Source of the DNA: an uncultured Granulicatella sp.
GTDB taxonomy: Bacteria > Bacillota > Bacilli > Lactobacillales > Aerococcaceae
Assembly: GCA_938017885.1 (NCBI GenBank)
Contig: CALIJD010000230.1
Coordinates: forward strand, 1 to 5,710
Direction of reading: 5' to 3'
DNA length: 5,710 nucleotides
Of this stretch, positions 1 to 5,413 are shown in pieces; within the stretch, counting starts at the first letter, position 1, and each line of letters begins with the position of its first letter. The notes below the pieces were generated by a model. The model saw only the letters and a program-made list of their open reading frames with translations. It was not told where the DNA came from and did not search any database. A program made the position numbers and the translations under genes.

Positions 1-56
1 CCACTTAGATGACGAAATGTTTTATTTAGTCGTTCACTTAATGAATCAAATGCCAT
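1..56 (-). CDS. ffh: Ffh, signal recognition particle GTPase (N-terminal fragment, cut by window edge)
   Basis: Ffh binds the SRP RNA and the signal sequences of nascent membrane proteins and docks with FtsY at the membrane to deliver ribosomes to the Sec translocon. Only the first 18 codons are in the window. They read MAFDSLSERLNKTFRHLS, which matches the conserved start of bacterial Ffh (the MAF-SLSERL-x-x-x-F-x-x-L pattern of the N-domain first helix). The ATG is preceded by GAGGTG with a 6-nt gap, a good ribosome binding site that fixes the start. In many Firmicutes ylxM lies directly upstream of ffh; here the upstream gene on the same strand is an unrelated membrane protein 244 bp away, with hairpins in between, so ffh probably has its own promoter. 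I could not identify that promoter convincingly. The identification rests on a short but distinctive stretch. Confidence 0.85.
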   Translation of the reverse strand, partial: MAFDSLSERLNKTFRHLS

Positions 57-100
57 AATTTCACCTCAGTCCATAATATATCTACAATAACTATGCAAAA

Positions 101-114
101 TGGGGTTCACCCCA
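101..114 (-). terminator. short GC hairpin followed by TTTT
   Basis: On the minus strand TGGGG pairs with CCCCA around a TGAA tetraloop and is followed by TTTT. It lies 45 nt upstream of the ffh start. It could be a weak terminator of transcription coming from the 301-1242 gene, or a stable hairpin in the ffh leader. The stem is only 5 bp, so either reading is tentative. Confidence 0.35.
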
Positions 115-134
115 ATAACTCTCTATAATCAACA

Positions 135-171
135 AATCCCCTCTGTGCAATTAACATACAGAAAGGGGATT
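135..171. terminator. strong hairpin between the 301-1242 gene and ffh, probably a terminator
   Basis: AATCCCCT (135-142) pairs with AGGGGATT (164-171), and CTGT (143-146) pairs with ACAG (158-161), with a 2-nt bulge on one side and an 11-nt loop. On the plus strand a T-rich run follows (GTTTCGTTTATTTTT). On the minus strand the tract after the stem is TTTGTTGATT, which is less U-rich. Because the only nearby genes are on the minus strand, the likely role is to end or reduce transcription from the 301-1242 gene before ffh. Its better orientation is nevertheless the plus strand, so it may also block antisense transcription out of ffh. Confidence 0.55.
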
Positions 172-300
172 GTTTCGTTTATTTTTAGTTTTCAATTCAG
201 GCCACTACCAACAAAGAATAGCGATTTAATTTTTTTGGTTACTTCTGAACTGTTCTCAAATAAACTAATCTCCCATAAGAAGAGAAAGTCATTCTAATTC

Positions 301-1242
301 TTAGTCTTTCTTTTGGAATAGTTTTTGATAATAGAAGTAAGAAGTAACAATCGCTGCTGCACAGGCAACAATATAGAATAATACCGCTAATTTAGATCCT
401 GATTCGAAGCTGTTCACTAAAGACATCGCTTGTTTTGTCGCATGATTTGGATCTGTGAAAGCTTGCATTACTAAATTTGAAATAGTTGTGTTCACTTTTC
501 CATTAAACATATCTGTCATTGTGCCGATAAGACTAATAAATCCTCCGCCTAAAAGGTGAGCTAAGTATACACCAACGACCATTGCTAGTGAGGCTACATT
601 TACATTTGTCCATAAGTTTTTCTTAGATTTGTTCGCCATAAATAAGAAATACGCAACAAAAACAGTTGCAATAATGGTTAAGAAGAACGTTAAACTAAAG
701 TATAAGTTCAAGTTTTTCACTTTATTTGAAACTTCGTAGAAATCAACGGAAGTCAGAGCGTTCCCTTTTAAGGCATAGCCAAGACCATTAAGAACAACTA
801 ACCCAGAGAATAACGTGATAGCAACCGATAAACCAAAAAAGATTTTTTCGAATAAAGAATTTTTATTATAGCTTGCAACTGTATCCACTGCTTGACTCAT
901 TTTTTCTTTATTTTCTTCAGTGAATACTTTTTTGGCTGCTTCTTCCATTTTTTCTTTAGCAACACCGGCAACTTCTTTTGCTTTTTCAGTTGCTTCCCCT
1001 GCTTTTTCTTTTACGTTTTCTACAACTTCTTTAAAGTCTCCATCCGCTTCAGGATTCTTTGCCTCAGAAACTTCTTCTTTGGCTGTTTCTACAACTTCTT
1101 TGACTTCTTCTGCTGTTTTTTCAGCGGCTTCCACTACTTCTTCTGCTGTTTTTTCAGCAGCTTCTACTACTTCTTCTTTCACTTCTGTAGCTTTCTTTTC
1201 AACTGATTCTAATTCTACATTTTTATTTTCGTTTTGATCCAT
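301..1242 (-). CDS. membrane protein with LEA-like/amphipathic 11-residue repeats and four transmembrane helices, function unknown
   Basis: I do not recognise the family. The 313-residue protein has two halves. Residues 1-120 are rich in Glu, Lys, Ala and Val, with no membrane segment. They include two identical copies of EEVVEAAEKTA (23-33 and 34-44), degenerate 11-residue copies after that, and a stretch at 76-105 (KEKAGEATEKAKEVAG...) that resembles group 3 LEA repeats; this should form a long amphipathic helix or coiled coil. Residues 130-308 hold four hydrophobic segments, at about 134-156, 179-202, 214-238 and 284-305, ending in a charged QKKD tail. The start is placed at 1242, because AGAGGTG lies 5 nt upstream of it; an in-frame ATG at 1284 would add 14 residues but has no comparable ribosome binding site and puts the AGAGGTG inside the gene. 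There is no signal peptide before the repeats, so the helical part probably stays in the cytoplasm and may lie on the membrane surface. A clear promoter was not found upstream; TAAAAT and TATAAA boxes exist in 1243-1290 but lack good -35 partners. Confidence 0.85.
   Translation of the reverse strand: MDQNENKNVELESVEKKATEVKEEVVEAAEKTAEEVVEAAEKTAEEVKEVVETAKEEVSEAKNPEADGDFKEVVENVKEKAGEATEKAKEVAGVAKEKMEEAAKKVFTEENKEKMSQAVDTVASYNKNSLFEKIFFGLSVAITLFSGLVVLNGLGYALKGNALTSVDFYEVSNKVKNLNLYFSLTFFLTIIATVFVAYFLFMANKSKKNLWTNVNVASLAMVVGVYLAHLLGGGFISLIGTMTDMFNGKVNTTISNLVMQAFTDPNHATKQAMSLVNSFESGSKLAVLFYIVACAAAIVTSYFYYQKLFQKKD
1103..1168 (-). repeat. 33-bp tandem duplication inside the membrane protein gene
   Basis: Units 1103-1135 and 1136-1168 are adjacent and differ at only two of 33 positions. 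Both differences are synonymous on the coding strand, so the two encoded 11-residue units are identical. This is direct evidence that the helical repeat region grows by in-frame duplication of 33 bp, one 11-residue helical repeat at a time. Flanking sequence on both sides keeps a weaker version of the same period. Confidence 0.9.
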
Positions 1243-1403
1243 CAGAGCACCTCTTTTATACGTTCTTTTGACCAATTTTATCACAATCTTCTGTTTTCTT
1301 CCACTTTCAAAAAACGCTTGAAAAAGTGTAAAGTCTTTTTTAGAGACATCCTAAAAGGGATATTACACTACTATTTTAAAACAAATGACCCATTCCAATG
1401 CAG

Positions 1404-1440
1404 AAAAAAAGAAGAAGCTAGACAATTGTCTAACTTCTTC
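1404..1440 (-). terminator. rho-independent terminator of the beta-helix lipoprotein gene
   Basis: On the minus strand GAAGAAG (1440-1434) pairs with CTTCTTC (1417-1411), flanking a self-complementary core TAGACAATTGTCTA, with one mismatch. A run of seven T follows immediately (positions 1410-1404). It begins 17 nt after the stop codon of the 1457-2821 gene. The arrangement is a classic terminator and shows that the lipoprotein gene is a single-gene transcript at its 3' end. Confidence 0.88.
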
Positions 1441-1456
1441 AAGTTTCGTTAAGTTT

Positions 1457-2821
1457 TTATTTTAAGACGGTCCCATCGGCTAATGTAATTGTATATCCAT
1501 TCAAGTTAATGGTTCCTTTGTTCGTTAATGATGTAATTTTGACGTTTCCTGTCAACGTCCATGTCGCCCCCTCTTCTACTGTGATAACTGCATTATTGTC
1601 CACGACAGTCCCTCCTTCAGCATTTTCTACTATATTGATTGTACCTGTAAAGTTTGTTCCTTTGCCCATTGTAAAGTTCAAAGTAGAAACGGTATCAACC
1701 TCAATAGCCCCTGTTAATGTTTGGTTTGTCGTAGTTAATTCAACCTGACCACCATTGGCACCGGCTGTACCCCAGCCACGTGTCGCATCATTTCCTAAGA
1801 CGGCAAGTAATCTGCCAGATGTATCTTGATTTGTAATCGTTACGTCTTCTAAAGTAATAACGCTGTGTGTGTTCGTTACATAGATTTGGTCTCCATTACA
1901 TCCTGTTAATGTGCCACCTTTCATTGTGAAAGTAGCCGTTCCGCTTTCAGCATCTCCTGACATTGATTGGTAAATCATCACGTTGTGCACGTTACTGTCT
2001 GAAGAGCTACCCTCAGTTGAACTCATATTTCCTGTTACGTTTGTATTTTCTAATGTAATATAGTTTTGCCCTTTGATTACAAGCGCTTCTGAGTTTTCAG
2101 CGTTTAAAGTTGCATTTTTAACAGTGACATTCGCTGTAGAATATACGGCTGGTGAGTTGTATCCTGTAGAAGCGTACGTTCCTTTGTCTACGACTACCGT
2201 ACCACCACCACGATCTGTACGAATCGCTGCTGATGAATTTCCTGCGGTGTTCACCGTCAAGTTTGTAACGTTCATTGCAGCGCCACCAGTTGTTTGGATA
2301 CCACCTGAGTTATCTTTCGTTGTGGTGATGGTTGTATCGGATACATTGACGGTCGTTCCAGATCCATAACTGAAAACCCCGTTCCCGTTTTGTGCTGTTG
2401 TATTTACGGTAGCGTTTGTGATTGTTACAGTTGCTCCATCGGTTGCTAAGAATCCTGCGTTCATTCCGTAGAAGTCTCCGTTTTCTGTGTTCGATGTCGC
2501 TCCGGCTGTTTTGTTAATCGTTACGCCGTCTAATGTGACTGTTGCTCCTGTTACACGGAGTGCATTTTCATCATCTCCGGTAGATTCATAAGTTTCTCCT
2601 GTTACGGTTGCATCTGTTGTTAAATTTGTTGCTGCCTCACCTTGTGTCACATGGTCGCTCCCGCCAAACCCTTCTCCTCCAGGTTTAGCTGGGGGACTCT
2701 GTTGTGCTTGGACTTGAGAAGTCGCCGCCTCTTGTGTTTGTGCTTGTGTGTTTTGGCATGCAACTAAAGTTGTTGCAATAGTAATCGTGGATAATAGAAC
2801 AATCATTCTGTTTCTTTTCAT
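1457..2821 (-). CDS. secreted lipoprotein with predicted parallel beta-helix
   Basis: The 454-residue protein starts with a lipoprotein signal: MKRNR, a hydrophobic stretch (6-20) and the lipobox LVAC with the acylated cysteine at residue 22. It should therefore be anchored to the outer face of the cytoplasmic membrane. A Gln/Ala/Thr-rich, then Pro/Gly-rich linker runs from 23 to about 60. From about 65 to the end there are successive rungs rich in Thr, Val, Asn and Gly, for example ATVTLDGVTI (93-102), ATVTITNATV (130-139), TTVNVSDTTI (156-165), NVTVKNATL (231-239) and VITLEDVTI (321-329). They are spaced roughly 20-26 residues, typical of right-handed parallel beta-helices found in adhesins and polysaccharide-acting enzymes. 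The last part (361-454) continues with shorter repeats such as GTINLNGYTITL. No catalytic motif is evident, so an adhesin, carbohydrate-binding or cell-surface structural role is possible but unproven. The ATG has AGGGGGA upstream with a 6-nt gap. Only two cysteines are present (22 and 308). Confidence 0.9.
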   Translation of the reverse strand: MKRNRMIVLLSTITIATTLVACQNTQAQTQEAATSQVQAQQSPPAKPGGEGFGGSDHVTQGEAATNLTTDATVTGETYESTGDDENALRVTGATVTLDGVTINKTAGATSNTENGDFYGMNAGFLATDGATVTITNATVNTTAQNGNGVFSYGSGTTVNVSDTTITTTKDNSGGIQTTGGAAMNVTNLTVNTAGNSSAAIRTDRGGGTVVVDKGTYASTGYNSPAVYSTANVTVKNATLNAENSEALVIKGQNYITLENTNVTGNMSSTEGSSSDSNVHNVMIYQSMSGDAESGTATFTMKGGTLTGCNGDQIYVTNTHSVITLEDVTITNQDTSGRLLAVLGNDATRGWGTAGANGGQVELTTTNQTLTGAIEVDTVSTLNFTMGKGTNFTGTINIVENAEGGTVVDNNAVITVEEGATWTLTGNVKITSLTNKGTINLNGYTITLADGTVLK

Positions 2822-2841
2822 TTTGGTCCCCCTCGCTTCCT

Positions 2842-2858
2842 ATCAACTATTTGTTGAT
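2842..2858 (-). other. small hairpin in the lipoprotein mRNA leader
   Basis: ATCAAC (2853-2858 complement) and GTTGAT (2842-2847 complement) flank a 5-nt loop in the minus-strand transcript, just upstream of the ribosome binding site. With transcription starting near 2858, the hairpin would sit at the very 5' end of the mRNA, where such structures often protect against 5' decay. The stem is only 6 bp. Confidence 0.4.
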
Positions 2859-2864
2859 GGTTTT

Positions 2865-2896
2865 ATCATAACGAGCTTACTTAAAATGAACTTAAA
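2865..2896 (-). promoter_or_regulatory. lipoprotein promoter with CiaR-like TTTAAG direct repeat
   Basis: On the minus strand TTTAAG (2896-2891), the spacer TTCAT and a second TTTAAG (2885-2880) form a direct repeat with an 11-bp period. The -10 box TATGAT (2870-2865) follows after 9 nt. The -35 position at 17-bp spacing reads AAGTTC, a poor match, so the repeat takes the place of a -35 box. The form TTTAAG-N5-TTTAAG about 10 bp before the -10 is the published binding pattern of the pneumococcal response regulator CiaR at promoters it activates. That this organism has a CiaR orthologue is inference; another OmpR/PhoB-family regulator could use the same geometry. Confidence 0.55.
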
Positions 2897-2921
2897 ACAA
2901 AAAAAGTTTTTCGAAAAAGTT

Positions 2922-2950
2922 TTTTCAAACTGAAAATTATCATATATGAT
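2922..2950 (+). promoter_or_regulatory. possible plus-strand promoter under the palindromes
   Basis: TTTTCA (2922-2927) and TATGAT (2945-2950) are spaced by exactly 17 nt. The -10 box lies inside the first palindrome (2935-2954), so a protein bound there would block it. Transcription would begin near 2957 and run into the structured region 2981-3310. Both boxes are moderate matches in AT-rich DNA, so a chance match is possible. Confidence 0.35.
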
Positions 2951-2970
2951 AATTACCATATATGATAATT
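2935..2970. promoter_or_regulatory. two overlapping 20-bp palindromes, likely tandem operators
   Basis: AATTATCATATATGATAATT (2935-2954) is a perfect 20-bp palindrome. A second copy (2951-2970) differs at one base (C for T at 2956) and shares the 4-bp AATT with the first, giving a 16-bp centre spacing. Such tandem palindromes are typical binding sites of dimeric repressors. I do not recognise the consensus as that of a named regulator. The site lies between the divergent lipoprotein and plus-strand transcription units, about 65 bp upstream of the lipoprotein -10, and overlaps a possible plus-strand promoter. Confidence 0.6.
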
Positions 2971-2980
2971 TCATCAATGC

Positions 2981-3310
2981 AAAGTTCCTAAGAGTAACCC
3001 CGCCTAATTAATTGCGTTAGGAAGCACTCTTTCCCTTGGAACTCAACCCACCATAACGAAGCTTTTTTAAGGTTGGCTTTAGCATACTTCGCAGCGCTAG
3101 CATGTTTTTAAGTAAAATAGCAGATGAAAAGCCGTAGGAGATTAGAGTCTATAATGGCAGTAAATAGCGAATGTAATTAATGTGAATTACTGACTCTAAA
3201 AATTCATTTTGTAGAGTCAGTTTGAAGCTTAATAGGCAATGAGACTCTGGCTCATGCCGGTACAGCTATTACAGCCATTATGAAGAACTCCAATCAGCCG
3301 AAGGCTTTTT
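2981..3310 (+). ncRNA. possible structured RNA, class unknown
   Basis: No protein gene fits this stretch, but it is dense with complementary segments. Hairpin A (2983-3043) is nested: AGTTCC/GGAACT, AAGAGT/ACTCTT and CCTAA/TTAGG. GGCTTT (3075-3080) can pair with AAAGCC (3128-3133). Helix C combines TTAGAGT/ACTCTAA (3142-3148 with 3193-3199) and CAGTAA/TTACTG (3158-3163 with 3187-3192). Helix D, ACTGACTCTA/TAGAGTCAGT (3189-3198 with 3212-3221), is a perfect 10-bp stem that excludes helix C. Helix E combines TAATAG/CTATTA (3230-3235 with 3266-3271), GCA/TGC and TGAG/CTCA. A terminator-like hairpin closes the region. I compared it by eye with tmRNA, RNase P RNA, SRP RNA, T-box and common riboswitch motifs and saw none of their signature sequences. 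The strand is chosen because the T run is at the right-hand end. It could instead be a leader of the 3400-4458 gene, or a decayed mobile element. Confidence 0.35.
3296..3310 (+). terminator. small terminator-like hairpin with T run
   Basis: AGCC (3296-3299) and GGCT (3303-3306) enclose a GAA loop and run directly into TTTT, giving five consecutive T at 3306-3310. The stem is short, so efficiency would be low unless longer pairing with upstream RNA supports it. It is the natural 3' end for the structured region upstream and lies about 50 bp before the operon promoter. Confidence 0.4.
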
Positions 3311-3360
3311 GATATATTCTGTATTTTTACCAAAAATATCACAATAGAAGCGGGGGGATA

Positions 3361-3369
3361 TGCTATAAT
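3361..3369 (+). promoter_or_regulatory. extended -10 promoter of the PfoR-like/panE operon
   Basis: TGCTATAAT is a perfect extended -10 element. The -35 position at 17-bp spacing (3341-3346) reads ACAATA, a weak match, which is normal for extended -10 promoters. Transcription should start near 3376, leaving a leader of only about 24 nt before the ATG at 3400. Such a short leader leaves no room for a riboswitch on transcripts from this promoter. Confidence 0.7.
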
Positions 3370-3399
3370 AAAGCCAATCTTATGAAAGGTGGAAGCTTT

Positions 3400-4458
3400 A
3401 TGGAGCAAAAGAAATACAGCGGGAAAGAGTTCACGATGAACGTCCTTAACGCACTTGCATTAGGCGTTGTGGTTACCCTTATCCCTGGAGCACTACTGGG
3501 GGAATTAGTGAAGGCACTCCTTCCAGTATTCCCACAAGGCCAATTGATTATCCAAGCAACACAAGTGGCCAATACATTAATGGGGGCAATTATCGGATTG
3601 ATGGTCGGTCAATTTTTCAAATTCACTCCAATTCAAACAGGAGCGTTGGCACTAGCAGTCTTATTTGCAGGTGGCGTTGCGAATTTCAATCCTGACGTAA
3701 AAGGAATTGTGTTTAGTGGTACAGGAGACATCATTACGATGGGACTCACTGCAGCATTAGGTGCAGCAGTCATTTTATGGATTGGCAATAAAGCAAAAGC
3801 CTACTCGATTATCGTTATTCCAACGGTGTTATTAGTGGTTGTCGGTGGGGTGGGACGCCTTGCATTACCAACCATCAAAACACTAACAACCATACTCGGA
3901 CAAGGGATCGGAAATTTATTATCATTACAACCCGTTATTATGTGTTTATTATTAGCCGTTATTTTCTGCATGTTAATCGTTTCTCCATTTACAACGGTAG
4001 GGATTGCCGTGGCGATTAGCCTTAGCGGTGTAGGTTCAGCGGCAGCAAACCTTGGAATCTGTGCAGCTGGGTTTGGTCTTGCGATTGCTGGATGGAAAGT
4101 GAATCCAAAAGGAACTGCAATTGCTCATTTCATCGGTTCACCAAAAATGTCGATGGCAAATATTTTAGCAAAGCCAAAAATCTTATTACCAATGATGTGT
4201 ACATCTGCCATTCTAGGAGTATTGGCGGCTCTATTTAATATTCAAGGAACCCCTCAAAGTGCAGGGTTCGGGTTCAGTGGATTAGTGGGACTCATCAATG
4301 CGCTAAACTTAGCAGAGGGCGGATGGAGTGTGATGAATATCGTTATTGTGACGCTTATTTTCGTCGTTGCGCCAATTGTGTTAAACATCGTATTCGTTCA
4401 TTTGTTTGAAAAAGTGTTAAAATGGATTCAACCAGAGGATTACAAATTAACCGTTTAA
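3400..4458 (+). CDS. PfoR-like / PTS_EIIC_2 family membrane transporter subunit
   Basis: This 352-residue protein is almost entirely hydrophobic, with about eight to ten membrane segments (for example 14-34, 55-73, 79-96, 111-129, 136-152, 178-196, 199-230, 262-279 and 312-335). The overall pattern and motifs such as GSPKMSMANI (246-255) and GTPQSAGFGFSGLVG (283-297) fit the PTS EIIC-like family that includes the Clostridium perfringens protein PfoR (Pfam PTS_EIIC_2). Members usually stand alone, without IIA and IIB partners; none is encoded here and no phosphorylation domain is fused, so sugar phosphotransfer is not supported. The substrate is unknown. The start is set at 3400 because AAAGGTGG lies 7 nt before it. 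An in-frame ATG at 3382 would add six residues, but that would put the ribosome binding site inside the gene. The gene ends 18 nt before panE and the two share one promoter, so the transported or sensed compound may be related to the 2-keto or 2-hydroxy acid handled by the downstream enzyme. Confidence 0.85.
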   Translation: MEQKKYSGKEFTMNVLNALALGVVVTLIPGALLGELVKALLPVFPQGQLIIQATQVANTLMGAIIGLMVGQFFKFTPIQTGALALAVLFAGGVANFNPDVKGIVFSGTGDIITMGLTAALGAAVILWIGNKAKAYSIIVIPTVLLVVVGGVGRLALPTIKTLTTILGQGIGNLLSLQPVIMCLLLAVIFCMLIVSPFTTVGIAVAISLSGVGSAAANLGICAAGFGLAIAGWKVNPKGTAIAHFIGSPKMSMANILAKPKILLPMMCTSAILGVLAALFNIQGTPQSAGFGFSGLVGLINALNLAEGGWSVMNIVIVTLIFVVAPIVLNIVFVHLFEKVLKWIQPEDYKLTV

Positions 4459-4476
4459 GAGAAAAGGGGAGTTATA

Positions 4477-5403
4477 ATGAAAATCGCGATTGCAGGAGCA
4501 GGAGCAATGGGCTGCCGTTTTGGCTATATGTTAACAAAAACAGGACAAGAGGTGACGCTGATCGATGAATGGCCAGCGCACATTGAAGCGATTCAAAAGA
4601 ATGGCTTGAAAGTGGTCAATGGTGACAATACCGATACGATTGATATTAAGATTGTTCGACCAGAAGAAGCAACAGAAGAAGTAGATGTGGTCATCGCCTT
4701 TACGAAATCAATGAAATTAGGCGAAATGCTCGAGAAGATTAAACCGATTATCCACGAAGATACGAAAGTACTTTGTCTTTTAAATGGTTTAGGTCACGAA
4801 GATACGATGGCAAAATACGTTCCTCGTAAAAACATTATTATGGGGGTTACGATTTGGACAGCGGGCCTAATCGAACCAGGGGTAGCGCGTTTAGGCGGAA
4901 CTGGGACGGTAGAAATGCAAGCGGCGGACCCAAGTGGTGTAGCGATTGCTAAAGAATTAGTAGAAGTGATGGATAAAGCGGGCTTGAACGCAAGCTACAG
5001 CGAAGACGTTCATTTCTCAACATGGCGTAAAGCGTGCGTAAACGGTACGATGAACGCAACATGTGCCATCTTAGATGCCAACATCGGTGAAGTTTTTGAT
5101 ACTTCAACAGCCGAAGCGATTGTAACGCAAATTATTGCTGAATTTGTCGCTGTTGCGGAAAAAGAAGGCGTACATCTTGATCCAGCTGCAATGAAAGATT
5201 ATGTGTATACTGCGTCTAATAAAGTTCGTAGTCACTATCCTTCAATGCACCAAGATTTAATTCAAAACCACCGCTTTACTGAAGTGGACTTCTTGAATGG
5301 ATTTGTTGCTAGAAAAGGGAAGGAGTATGGCATTCCAACTCCGTATTGTCAATTGATTACAGAGCTTATCCACGCGAAAGAAGATATTTTGAAAGTTAAA
5401 TAA
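4477..5403 (+). CDS. panE: 2-dehydropantoate 2-reductase (ketopantoate reductase family)
   Basis: PanE/ApbA enzymes reduce 2-dehydropantoate to pantoate with NADPH, the second step of pantothenate (coenzyme A) synthesis, in the cytoplasm. The 308-residue length is normal. The N-terminal Rossmann domain begins with GAGAMG (7-12). Residues expected from the E. coli enzyme are present: Asn103 in CLLNGLGH, the catalytic Lys185 in WRKACVNGTMNA with Asn189 and Asn193, Ser256 in YPSMHQDL, and Glu269 in the TEVDFLNG motif. Nothing appears broken. The ATG follows AAGGGGAG by 5 nt, and the gene sits 18 nt after the transporter-like gene, in the same operon. No other pantothenate gene (panB, panC, panD) is nearby. 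In lactic acid bacteria some members of this family instead reduce branched-chain 2-keto acids to D-2-hydroxy acids (shown for Lactococcus PanE), so the physiological substrate could be a keto acid other than ketopantoate. Family assignment is firm; the exact substrate is not. Confidence 0.92.
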   Translation: MKIAIAGAGAMGCRFGYMLTKTGQEVTLIDEWPAHIEAIQKNGLKVVNGDNTDTIDIKIVRPEEATEEVDVVIAFTKSMKLGEMLEKIKPIIHEDTKVLCLLNGLGHEDTMAKYVPRKNIIMGVTIWTAGLIEPGVARLGGTGTVEMQAADPSGVAIAKELVEVMDKAGLNASYSEDVHFSTWRKACVNGTMNATCAILDANIGEVFDTSTAEAIVTQIIAEFVAVAEKEGVHLDPAAMKDYVYTASNKVRSHYPSMHQDLIQNHRFTEVDFLNGFVARKGKEYGIPTPYCQLITELIHAKEDILKVK

Positions 5404-5413
5404 TACAGCAATA

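Noticed and set aside
100..297. Plus-strand open frame of 65 codons between ffh and the membrane protein gene
   Set aside because: No ribosome binding site before the ATG, it runs across the 135-171 terminator-like hairpin, and the composition looks like translated AT-rich intergenic DNA.
892..1237. Two long plus-strand frames opposite the repeat region of the membrane protein gene
   Set aside because: They are Phe/Ser/Thr-rich antisense shadows of the Glu/Lys/Ala repeats, with no ribosome binding site and no plausible protein character.
1234..1452. Plus-strand open frame of 72 codons across the gap between the two minus-strand genes
   Set aside because: It overlaps the start of the membrane protein gene and reads through the lipoprotein terminator; no ribosome binding site.
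1509..2369. Plus-strand frames opposite the lipoprotein gene
   Set aside because: They arise from the regular Thr/Val/Asn codon pattern of the beta-helix gene on the other strand and lack start signals.
3239..3283. A 14-codon frame (MRLWLMPVQLLQPL) in the putative RNA region, possible leader peptide
   Set aside because: Only a weak AGG precedes it, it lies inside helix E, and it shows no run of a single amino acid as expected for an attenuator leader.
2983..3310. T-box, tmRNA, RNase P RNA or SRP RNA
   Set aside because: The T-box consensus, the tmRNA ends and tag frame, and the conserved core sequences of RNase P and SRP RNA were looked for by eye and are absent.
3322..3338. Inverted repeat TATTTTT/AAAAATA upstream of the operon promoter
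   Set aside because: It is composed only of A and T in an AT-rich gap; such matches are common by chance, and no T run or regulator consensus supports it.
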